Assembly (NCBI GenBank): GCA_016869715.1 | Contig: VGDM01000011.1 | Span: forward strand, 64,379 to 103,989 | DNA: 39,611 nt | Direction of reading: 5' to 3' | From: Alphaproteobacteria bacterium | GTDB lineage: Bacteria > Pseudomonadota > Alphaproteobacteria > Acetobacterales > Acetobacteraceae | Shown: piece by piece, positions 34,243 to 39,611 of the stretch | How positions within the stretch are numbered: the first letter of the stretch is position 1 | Layout: the number at the start of each line of letters is the position of its first letter | Notes under the pieces: model-generated | What the model was told of the DNA's origin: nothing | Databases searched by the model: none | What the model saw: only the letters and a program-made list of their open reading frames with translations | Program-made: the position numbers and the translations under genes

Positions 34243-35281
34243 GATCGAGAGCTTTCAGGAAAGCGGCGGCGCGGTCCGGCCAGCGCGGCAAGGCTTGGCC
34301 GGCGCGCCAGGAGGCTTCAGCCATGGCGGCGCGCAAGCCCGCATCGAAAATTGGCCGGCGCATGGCGCGTGACAGCGCAGTGTGGTCATCCACCGCCGCC
34401 ACCACGGCAGCATCTTCCGGCACAATATCGGCAATCGCGCCACCGGCGGTGATCGCAAGCGGTAGGCCGCGCGCCATCGCTTCCGCGGCTGCCATGCCAT
34501 AGCCTTCATAACGCGTGGCGAGCGCGAAAAGATCAGCGCGCGCATATTCCGCATCCAAAGCCGCATCCGGCAGCGCGCCCAGAAAGCGCACGCGCTGCGC
34601 GAGGCCAAGCTCCGCCGCCAGTGCCCGCAGCCCATCGGCATGCACGGGATCGCGCGTGGCATCGCCGGCGATGGCGAGCGACCATTCAAGATCGGTCAGA
34701 CGCGCGAGGGCGTGGAGCAGCACATCATGCCCCTTGCGCGGCACAAGCAAGCCAATGCTCAAAATGGCGCAGCCTGGGCCAGCGGAACCGACCGCGCGGG
34801 GCGCGGCATCTGTGCCTGGTTCAATAACCGTGATGCGCGCGGGGTCCGCGCCGAAAGCTTCCGGCAAATCCCGCGCCGTGAGGGTGGAGGTGGTAATGAT
34901 CCGCGCGCAGGCGCTGAACAGTACGCGTTCGGCAGCCTTCAAGGCTTCGCGCTGGCCTTCTAGGGCGCCGGTTTCGAGCGCAGTTGGGTGATGGACCAGC
35001 GCGGTTGCGCTGCGGCGTGTCAGCTCATCAGCCAAGGGCAAAAAGGCAGGCAGGCCGAGGCCATCAATCACAATACACGCGCCTTCGGGGACTTCTGCCA
35101 GGACAGCACGCGCCGCTTCGGTCGCCGCTTCATCCGGGAAGGGATGGCGCCCGGCCAATTCCACCACGCGCACATTCTGCCCGAGTGCGCTGAGCCCTTC
35201 GACCATGCGGCGATCATAGATATAGCCGCCGGAAATCGCGCTGAAGGGCGCGGGGACGATAAGGTGGATGGCGCGGGTCAT
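34235..35281 (-). CDS. Glycosyltransferase family 4
   Basis: A 348-residue GT-B glycosyltransferase transferring a sugar from an NDP-sugar to an unknown acceptor. The N-terminal domain starts with MTRAIHLIVPAPFSAISGGY, a Gly-rich loop, then RRMVEGLSALGQNVRVVELA; the C-terminal domain has ITVIEPGTDAAPRAVGSA, SIGLLVPRKGHDVLLHALAR, and the donor-binding EGYGMAAAEAMARGLPLAIT with the EX7E-type spacing (Glu...Glu). The start at 35281 overlaps the stop of the toxin gene by 4 nt (ATGA); an in-frame upstream start exists. It neighbours the methyltransferase and lies with PTPS-like and RibD-like genes, so the acceptor may be a pterin-type molecule, although a cell-envelope sugar is also possible. Confidence 0.85.
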   Translation of the reverse strand: MTRAIHLIVPAPFSAISGGYIYDRRMVEGLSALGQNVRVVELAGRHPFPDEAATEAARAVLAEVPEGACIVIDGLGLPAFLPLADELTRRSATALVHHPTALETGALEGQREALKAAERVLFSACARIITTSTLTARDLPEAFGADPARITVIEPGTDAAPRAVGSAGPGCAILSIGLLVPRKGHDVLLHALARLTDLEWSLAIAGDATRDPVHADGLRALAAELGLAQRVRFLGALPDAALDAEYARADLFALATRYEGYGMAAAEAMARGLPLAITAGGAIADIVPEDAAVVAAVDDHTALSRAMRRPIFDAGLRAAMAEASWRAGQALPRWPDRAAAFLKALDHG

Positions 35282-35721
35282 GGGGTGTCGCGAGGGCCTT
35301 GCTGATGCGCCCAAGGGTCTATCACCGCTATGCCGCAACCGGCAAAATCCGCGATATTGCGCGTGGCGATGGCGGCTTGCCGGGCGCGGGCAATGGCGGC
35401 GATTTGGCCATCAGCGAAACTGATCGGGCGGCCTGCGGCGCGGCGTTCCAGAAACACCTGCATAAAGGCCTGGGCGGCGGCGCTGTCAAAGGACAGGATG
35501 CGGCCGGCGAAATCCTCGGCGAGCATGGCATCTATCGCGGCCTGCACTTCATGGCGCCGCTTGCCCGCTGGCAGCATGGCGGCACCACGGCGCAATTCGG
35601 CCTCTGTAATCGCGCTCAAATACAATTTGGCGGCGTCTTGCACGGTGAACCAAGCCAGCACGGCTTCGGATGGTGCGGGGCGCATAAGTTCCGAGATCAG
35701 ATTGGTATCCAACAGGATCAT
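35278..35721 (-). CDS. fitB: PIN-domain toxin, VapC/FitB family
   Basis: A 147-residue PIN-domain ribonuclease, the toxin of a type II toxin-antitoxin pair. The acidic metal site is visible: MILLDTNLISELM (Asp5, Glu11), SAITEAELRRG (Glu40/Glu42), ISFADGQIAAIA (Asp104) and TRNIADFAG (Asp125). The sequence LDTNxISE, LSAITxAEL and the AGRPISFADGQIAAIA stretch are those of the FitB/VapC group. It starts 9 nt after the end of the antitoxin and its stop overlaps the glycosyltransferase start, so it is translationally linked to a gene of unrelated role. In Neisseria, FitAB slows intracellular growth; the target RNA here is unknown. Confidence 0.9.
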   Translation of the reverse strand: MILLDTNLISELMRPAPSEAVLAWFTVQDAAKLYLSAITEAELRRGAAMLPAGKRRHEVQAAIDAMLAEDFAGRILSFDSAAAQAFMQVFLERRAAGRPISFADGQIAAIARARQAAIATRNIADFAGCGIAVIDPWAHQQGPRDTP

Positions 35722-35730
35722 GCGCGCGCT

Positions 35731-35973
35731 TCAATCGAGGTGCGGCGGTGCCGGCGTGGCCTCTCGCGGCGGCAGGTCCAGATCAACCCCGCCGAGCACA
35801 GCGAAGCGGCGATGGATGGCCTGGCCGAGATCGACGGTGGGGGCAGGGCAGCTAATGGATTGGCGGAGGATATCGCGCGCCTCTTCTTCCATGGAACGGC
35901 CATGTTCGGCAGCGCGGATTTTAAGGCTACGCTTCAACGCCTCATCAAGATTACGGATGGTAATGCTGGCCAT
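35731..35973 (-). CDS. fitA: FitA-like ribbon-helix-helix antitoxin
   Basis: An 80-residue Arc-type antitoxin that binds and blocks the PIN toxin and, as a dimer complex, represses its own promoter. The N-terminal ribbon-helix-helix reads MASITIRNLDEALKRSLKIR followed by AAEHGRSMEEEARDILRQS, as in FitA. The C-terminal tail (LGQAIHRRFAVLGGVDLDLP) would embrace the toxin. The start at 35973 has AGGAAGGG 7 nt upstream. Immediately before it are a sigma-70-like promoter and three 8-nt operator half-sites. Identity rests on fold, size and neighbour. Confidence 0.9.
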   Translation of the reverse strand: MASITIRNLDEALKRSLKIRAAEHGRSMEEEARDILRQSISCPAPTVDLGQAIHRRFAVLGGVDLDLPPREATPAPPHLD

Positions 35974-35980
35974 GCGGGCG

Positions 35981-36026
35981 CCCTTCCTGATGCAATCATT
36001 GTAATCATTGATTGCACTGCAATCAA
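35981..36026 (-). promoter_or_regulatory. fitAB promoter, ribosome site and triple operator half-sites
   Basis: Leftward promoter: -35 TTGATT (complement of 36021-36026) and -10 TACAAT (35998-36003) with exactly 17 bp between. Half-sites TGCAATCA at 35991-35998 and 36018-36025, with the inverted copy TGATTGCA at 36009-36016, cover the core promoter; the two nearest copies form a palindrome with one base between. AGGAAGGG at 35981-35988 is the antitoxin ribosome site. The layout fits antitoxin-toxin autorepression. Confidence 0.75.
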
Positions 36027-36048
36027 GCGGGGCTTAGGCGCGTTCAGG

Positions 36049-36465
36049 TTAGGCCGCCGGCGCCTCACCCGGCGCGGCTTCATAGGCTGCCCAGGCGATA
36101 TGGCTTTCGCGCAGCAGCACCTTAATGCCCGTCACCGCCTTGCCGCCGGCACCAAGCTTGCCCCCAGCCAAGGCAGCCGATAGGCAGCGATGGATATGCA
36201 GGCAGAGGTATTCCGTTGTCGTGTTCTGCCCGGCAAAGACAGGTTCCGCATCCAGATTGCGATAATCAAACCCGTCCAGGATATGGCGCAGTTCCACCTT
36301 CGCCGCCGCGATATCCACCAGCAGATTGAGCGGATCGAGCTTCGGCGTGCGGAACTCCGCTTCCACGATGAAGGTGGCGCCATGCAGGCGTTGCGCGGGG
36401 CCGAATTCCGCGCCGCGGAAGGAATGGGCGATCATGACGTGATCAACAACGGTCAGGCTGAACAT
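36049..36465 (-). CDS. 6-pyruvoyl-tetrahydropterin-synthase-like protein with altered active site
   Basis: A 138-residue tunnel-fold protein related to PTPS/QueD, enzymes that act on dihydroneopterin triphosphate. The strand order, His14 (MIAHSF), the FDY-based loop (normally DHxxLN), Glu85 in NTTTEYL (PTAENL in QueD) and Glu120 in LLRESHIAWAAYE match the fold. But the catalytic cysteine is absent, the zinc HGH motif reads His28-Gly29-Ala30 so one zinc histidine is lost, and the catalytic Asp-His pair's His is Tyr68. It therefore probably does not do the standard reaction; it could use a modified reaction or bind pterins. I chose ATG 36465, 31 nt after the MDR gene; a start at 36585 would overlap it. 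Confidence 0.75.
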   Translation of the reverse strand: MFSLTVVDHVMIAHSFRGAEFGPAQRLHGATFIVEAEFRTPKLDPLNLLVDIAAAKVELRHILDGFDYRNLDAEPVFAGQNTTTEYLCLHIHRCLSAALAGGKLGAGGKAVTGIKVLLRESHIAWAAYEAAPGEAPAA

Positions 36466-36496
36466 GGGCGGGGTTGTTCCTGTGCGGTTCGGCGGC

Positions 36497-37480
36497 TCAT
36501 GCACCATAGGTGACGAGGGGGCAAAGCGGCGCCGGCGTGCCGGGGGCAGGGTTGAGTAAGCCGGGCATCGCTTGGGGCAAATCATCGAAGGAAGTCACAG
36601 GGCCGATCAGGGCTTCCAGGGTCGGGTCCGCCAGCAGGCCGACCGCCGAGGCCATGCGCCGCCCAAAACTGCGCCGGGCACGCATGGCGGGTGCGACGGC
36701 GCCCACCTGGCTTGAAATCAGGCTCAGGCGGCGGGAATGAAAGGCTTCACCCAAAGGCAACGCGACTTCCTGCGCGCCGAACCAGGAGGCTTCGATAATC
36801 CGCGCCTCAAAGGCTGCGCATTGCAGGGCCTGGCGCAAGCCGGCGGGATTGGCGCTGGCATGGATGATCAATTCTTGATCCTCCGGCGCCGCTTCCGGGG
36901 CGGCGAAAGCCACGCCGAATTGTTCCGCCGTGGCCCGGCGCGATGGGTCGGGGTCAATGATCGTCACCGCCATGGCTGGGATGCGCGCGAGCAGATAGGC
37001 CACCAGCAGCCCGACCACGCCAGCGCCGATCACCAAGGCGCGCTCTCCGGCCAGGGGTCCTGCATCCCAAAGGATATTTAGCGCGGTTTCCATATTGGCG
37101 CCAAGCACGGCGCGGGTATCGGGCACCGCATCCGGAATGGGGATGCACATGGCGGCGGGAGCGAGGAAGAGATCCTGATGCGGGTGGAGGCAAAATACGC
37201 GCCTGCCTTGGAGTTCCGCCGGGCCCTCCATGACGTGCGCCACGCCGCTGTAGCCATATTTCACCGGGAAAGGGAAATCGCCGGCCTGCAAGGGGCAGCG
37301 CATCACGCCCCGTTGGTTTTCCGGCACCTTGCCCGCCAGCACCAACCTTTCTGTTCCACGTGAAATGCCCGATGCCAGCATGCGCGCCAGCACCTGATCC
37401 GGGGCGCGGCGGGGCAGGGTCTCGGTGCGGAGTTCCGCCACGCCGGCGGCGATCGTCCATAAGGCGCGCGCTTTGGTCAT
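36497..37480 (-). CDS. MDR-superfamily (zinc-type) alcohol dehydrogenase-like oxidoreductase
   Basis: A 327-residue medium-chain dehydrogenase-like protein. The N-terminal catalytic domain shows MLASGISRGTERLVLAGKVP and FPFPVKYGYSGVAHVMEGPA, the Rossmann domain VIGAGVVGLLVAYLLARI followed by TIIDPDPSRRATAEQFGVAF and LIIHASANPAGLRQAL, and the C-terminal part ASWFGAQEVALPLGEAFH. The four-cysteine structural zinc loop is missing, and the usual first zinc Cys is replaced in this subgroup (SGISRGTE), as in BchC-like and related unassigned members. It overlaps the RibD-like gene by 4 nt and is followed by the PTPS-like gene, so it probably reduces a ketone on the product of those two enzymes. Substrate not known. 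Confidence 0.8.
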   Translation of the reverse strand: MTKARALWTIAAGVAELRTETLPRRAPDQVLARMLASGISRGTERLVLAGKVPENQRGVMRCPLQAGDFPFPVKYGYSGVAHVMEGPAELQGRRVFCLHPHQDLFLAPAAMCIPIPDAVPDTRAVLGANMETALNILWDAGPLAGERALVIGAGVVGLLVAYLLARIPAMAVTIIDPDPSRRATAEQFGVAFAAPEAAPEDQELIIHASANPAGLRQALQCAAFEARIIEASWFGAQEVALPLGEAFHSRRLSLISSQVGAVAPAMRARRSFGRRMASAVGLLADPTLEALIGPVTSFDDLPQAMPGLLNPAPGTPAPLCPLVTYGA

Positions 37481-38262
37481 GCATGGCCCCCGGGCCGCGC
37501 GCGATCCAGCGCGGCATCAATCAGGATATCGGGCGCGATATCATGCACGCGCCAGGAGAACCTCAGCCCATCAGCGATGCGCGCCACTTCCGCCAAGGTG
37601 AAGGCCGGGATGCCAGAACCAAGCAACACCGGCGCCACGGTGACATGCAGCCGATCGAGACAGCCTGCCGCCAAAAAGCGCGAGACCGTGAGTCCGCCAC
37701 CTTCGACAAAAACCCGGTTCGCCCCGCGTGCCTTGAGCGCTGCGAGCAGGGGCGGAATGGCAAGGCCTCCACCCGGGGCGCGCGGCAGGCGCAAAATCCC
37801 AGCCTCCCCGTGATGGTCAGCCCCGCCGGTATCGGCAGCGCAGACCAGCAGCGTGGGCGGCCCGCCCTGAAAAATCCCGTATTCGGCGGAAAGTTTGCGG
37901 TCCGTATCCAGCACCACACGGAGCGGATCCGGCCCCGGCACTTCGCGGGTTGTGAGGCGCGGATTGTCATAACGCACCGTGCCCGCGCCCACCACCACGG
38001 CGTGGCAAAGTGCGCGCAGCCGATGCGTGTGCAGGATATCACCGGGGCCACCGATCCATTGGCTTGACCCGGCAGTGGTGGCGATGCGGCCATCCAGCGT
38101 TTGCGCGAGCCGCCCTATGATGCGGCAGCCATCAGGGGCTGAGGGTAGCGCCAGCACTGGGCCAAATAGCGCGGCAAGCGGGCCAGCAGGCAGCGCCGCG
38201 CCCGCGCCATCACGCAAAGCGAGCAGGGCTGACCATTCGGCGGCTTCGGCGGTGGGTTCCAT
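37477..38262 (-). CDS. RibD C-terminal-domain (DHFR-like) pyrimidine/pterin reductase
   Basis: A 261-residue NADPH-dependent reductase with the RibD C-terminal fold, without the deaminase half found in bifunctional RibD. Landmarks: CRIIGRLAQTLDGRIATTAG (DHFR-like substrate segment), SSQWIGGPGDILHTHRLRAL, AVVVGAGTVRYDNPRLTTRE (NADPH), PDPLRVVLDTDRKL, ANRVFVEGGGLTVSRFLAAG and DRLHVTVAPVLLGSG. The substrate could be a pyrimidine (riboflavin pathway) or a pterin: in tetrahydromethanopterin synthesis a related protein reduces dihydropterin. It is first in a leftward run with MDR, PTPS-like, GT4 and SAM-methyltransferase genes; since the neighbour resembles a pterin enzyme, pterin reduction is favoured. 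ATG 38262 has no good ribosome site. Confidence 0.82.
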   Translation of the reverse strand: MEPTAEAAEWSALLALRDGAGAALPAGPLAALFGPVLALPSAPDGCRIIGRLAQTLDGRIATTAGSSQWIGGPGDILHTHRLRALCHAVVVGAGTVRYDNPRLTTREVPGPDPLRVVLDTDRKLSAEYGIFQGGPPTLLVCAADTGGADHHGEAGILRLPRAPGGGLAIPPLLAALKARGANRVFVEGGGLTVSRFLAAGCLDRLHVTVAPVLLGSGIPAFTLAEVARIADGLRFSWRVHDIAPDILIDAALDRARPGGHA

Positions 38263-38530
38263 CGGCGCCTAAATGCCTGAGCGCGGCTTGGTGCGCCAGA
38301 GCATTTGCGGTTGGCTTTGAATTGATTGTCTCGGAGCGTGTCGCTGCACCCTCGGCGAAAGACCAAGCGCTTCCCGCTGACTGCAAAGGCGATGCGCCGA
38401 CCGCCAAAGACTTTCCTGCTTGTTTCTTGGAGGCAAAATTTCTTGGTCCATCCTGCGATGCCTGTTATTCTGGTCGAAGTCACGGGCTCTAAATGAAGCG
38501 CGAGCATCTGCACCTATGCGGAGCTGGCTT

Positions 38531-38608
38531 ATGAAAGGGAACAACTGGAAGCCTTTTTTGACTGGTCTTGCAACAGGCGGGTCAATCGGCTTCGTCAGTA
38601 TTTTTTAA
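38531..38608 (+). CDS. Tiny open frame with one hydrophobic segment (25 residues)
   Basis: A possible 25-residue peptide, MKGNNWKPFLTGLATGGSIG followed by FVSIF. A GGAG ribosome-like site lies 7 nt before ATG 38531. It could be a small membrane peptide, or chance; it is short and I recognise no family. It lies 16 nt upstream of a second tiny hydrophobic frame in the same direction. Confidence 0.25.
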   Translation: MKGNNWKPFLTGLATGGSIGFVSIF

Positions 38609-38624
38609 GGGTGAACCCCTTCTG

Positions 38625-38711
38625 ATGAGGGCATTGCTCAGCGCCTACATCGCGGCAGTGGTCGCCAGTTTGATTGAATATGTGATCAAAGTGCCAAAGA
38701 CTTCAGTGTAA
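38625..38711 (+). CDS. Tiny open frame with one hydrophobic segment (28 residues)
   Basis: A possible 28-residue peptide starting MRALLSAYIAAVVASLIEYV, with a basic tail (IKVPKTSV), typical of a single-helix membrane peptide. AAGGG lies 13 nt upstream in a hairpin-like repeat, so the ribosome site may be occluded. Its pairing with the frame at 38531 is suggestive but not proof of function. Confidence 0.25.
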   Translation: MRALLSAYIAAVVASLIEYVIKVPKTSV

Positions 38712-38774
38712 TCTTTGGCCTACAAAAGATCGCTCGGCGTTAAGGGCGTTCTGTCCACAAAATCCTTTCATCCC

Positions 38775-39290
38775 TCAAGGCGCAGCCAGATTGATCGTGA
38801 AAAACGGCAGCAGCGCCCGCATGATCAAGCCTGCCAGCACCGGCAGGAAAAAGGACGATGCCAGGCGCAGCGCCACAAAGCGCCAGCCCAGTACAGGGTA
38901 TTCCCAGGTCAAGATCCTGTGCATCGCATAGACCGACCAGGCGGTGAGCAGCGCGGTCATTTGCGCAACCCCTGCGCCGGCCTTGCTGAAGGTGATCGCC
39001 AAAGGGAAGGTCACAAAAGGCCCGCCCGGCATGACACCGCCAGCCAGTGCCGCGATCATGATGCCATTCAGGCCGGAATCATCGCCAAGCCAGGCGGTGG
39101 CGATATCGGCCGGCACAAGTTCTGACAGAAACGCCGCCATCGGTAGCGCCACGCAGAACATGGGCAGGATGCGCCAAAAGCCACGATTGGTCTCGGCCGC
39201 TGCGCGCCTGGCCTGGGGCATGCCGCGGCGCATGCAAACTGCGAGCACCGCCAGTGCAATGACCCAAAGGAAGATTTGCGGCCCACTCAT
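38775..39290 (-). CDS. Permease-like membrane protein (ArsP_1/YraQ-like)
   Basis: A 171-residue membrane protein with about five helices: FLWVIALAVLAVCMRRGMPQ, WRILPMFCVALPMAAFLSEL, the GDDSGLNGIMIAALAGGVMPGGPFV segment with a PGGP turn, LTAWSVYAMHRILTWEYPVL and LRLASSFFLPVLAGLIM. The repeat-like turn motif and half-length fit the half-transporters of the permease family that includes ArsP and YraQ; the substrate is unknown. Its ATG overlaps the stop of the next gene (ATGA), which encodes a related protein, so the two likely form a heterodimer. Confidence 0.6.
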   Translation of the reverse strand: MSGPQIFLWVIALAVLAVCMRRGMPQARRAAAETNRGFWRILPMFCVALPMAAFLSELVPADIATAWLGDDSGLNGIMIAALAGGVMPGGPFVTFPLAITFSKAGAGVAQMTALLTAWSVYAMHRILTWEYPVLGWRFVALRLASSFFLPVLAGLIMRALLPFFTINLAAP

Positions 39291-39611
39291 TTCGGCGGTT
39301 CCCAGGTGATGGGCACGCGCCGCGCGATCCAGCCCGCGAGTATCGGCATGGGGAAGGTGATCAATGTGCGCAACAGCGCGAAATCAAGGCCGAGTAGCGG
39401 CGCCTCATAGACCAACAATTTTTGGAAGCCATTCAGCGACCAGGCGAGGATGAAGGCGACCAGCGCACCGCGATCCGCACCCGCACCCGCCAGCACCAGC
39501 ACCAGCGGAAAGGCCGCCATGGGGCCCCCGGGCGATAGCGTGCCGACCAGCGTTGCGACAAACAATCCGAAAACTCCGCTATCCGCCCCCATCCAGCGCG
39601 CCAAAGCATCC
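39287..39611 (-). CDS. Second permease-like protein, paralogous to its neighbour (partial; extends beyond window)
   Basis: The visible part has MGADSGVFGLFVATLVGTLSP with a PGGP turn, FILAWSLNGFQKLLVYEAPL and ALLRTLITFPMPILAGWIAR, matching the corresponding stretches of the 38775-39290 protein position by position (GxDSG, PGGPxxxFPL, AWSxxxxxxxLxxEyPlLG). The two therefore derive from a duplication of a half-transporter. The start lies outside the window. Confidence 0.55.
   Translation of the reverse strand, partial: DALARWMGADSGVFGLFVATLVGTLSPGGPMAAFPLVLVLAGAGADRGALVAFILAWSLNGFQKLLVYEAPLLGLDFALLRTLITFPMPILAGWIARRVPITWEPPK

Larger units (their letters stand above)
38263..38774. other. 512-nt gap between RibD-like and permease genes, with no confident gene
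   Basis: This is the longest gap in the window. Apart from two tiny hydrophobic open frames at 38531-38608 and 38625-38711, I see no protein with family resemblance: longer leftward frames here are low-complexity or shuffled and look like chance. GC is lower than in the surroundings, and a hairpin-like AAGGG TGAAC CCCTT (38607-38621) lies between the tiny frames. No terminator with T tract or insertion-sequence end was found. Confidence 0.5.

Noticed and set aside
38115-38544. Leftward frames of 132 and 91 residues near the RibD-like start
   Set aside because: No recognisable motif, Arg/Ser-rich composition, and partial overlap with the RibD-like gene; treated as chance frames in a gene-poor gap.
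38263-38774. An insertion-sequence remnant in the lower-GC gap
   Set aside because: No terminal inverted repeat, target duplication or transposase-like frame could be seen.

Overview
The window is high-GC, densely coded DNA from an alphaproteobacterium, most likely of the Acetobacteraceae/Rhodospirillales type. The clues are a GapR (DUF2312) gene beside a DUF1244 gene, the xseB-ispA-dxs order, Bug-type orphan substrate-binding proteins, an Aap-type amino acid ABC operon and a four-carbon acid-sugar kinase/aldolase pair. The taxonomy is inference from gene content. I see no rRNA, tRNA, CRISPR array, transposase or phage gene.

Layout. 1-1201: start of the membrane H+-pyrophosphatase gene and soluble pyrophosphatase, both leftward. 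1338-5122: an M20 peptidase, a DUF4239 membrane protein with a broken 5' end, and a two-domain iron-type ABC permease. 5139-8565: an aapJQM-like operon (leftward) in decay: aapQ has two in-frame stops, aapM has an early stop and a late frameshift, aapJ appears to have lost its ATG, and no aapP ATPase is present. 8783-11772: glycerate 2-kinase followed by a pyruvate kinase with an N-terminal helix-turn-helix domain. 11853-14770: DUF1244, GapR and a membrane-anchored spermidine-synthase-like protein. 14923-19374: a ThDP enzyme coupled to an atypical SDR, a Bug protein, and an LLM flavin oxidoreductase. 19390-24724: dxs, ispA, xseB (isoprenoid precursor supply), a second Bug protein, a histone-deacetylase-family enzyme and a TusA-like protein. 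24805-28169: ROK kinase, small membrane protein, DinB with a zinc ribbon, and a secreted CHAP protein. 28555-30253: a chemoreceptor pseudogene with at least three lesions.

30594-38262 is one tightly packed leftward run: a RibD-type reductase, an MDR dehydrogenase, a PTPS-like protein lacking canonical active-site residues, a FitAB-type toxin-antitoxin module with its own promoter and three operator half-sites, a GT4 glycosyltransferase, a SAM methyltransferase, OtnK and OtnC, a small deoxyribosyltransferase/DUF4406-like protein and a PHP-family protein that has lost its catalytic N-terminal half. The reductase/dehydrogenase/PTPS/glycosyltransferase/methyltransferase set looks like a biosynthetic pathway for a modified (perhaps glycosylated or methylated) pterin-like compound. 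I consider it the best candidate here for an undescribed system. 38775-39611 holds two tandem related permeases, the second cut by the window edge.

A cross-cutting signal is gene decay: DUF4239, aapQ, aapM, the chemoreceptor and the PHP protein are all damaged, mainly by nonsense substitutions and one-base indels, while the housekeeping genes around them are intact. The damage falls on transport, sensing and membrane functions, suggesting niche narrowing. Some one-base events sit in homopolymers and could be sequence errors.
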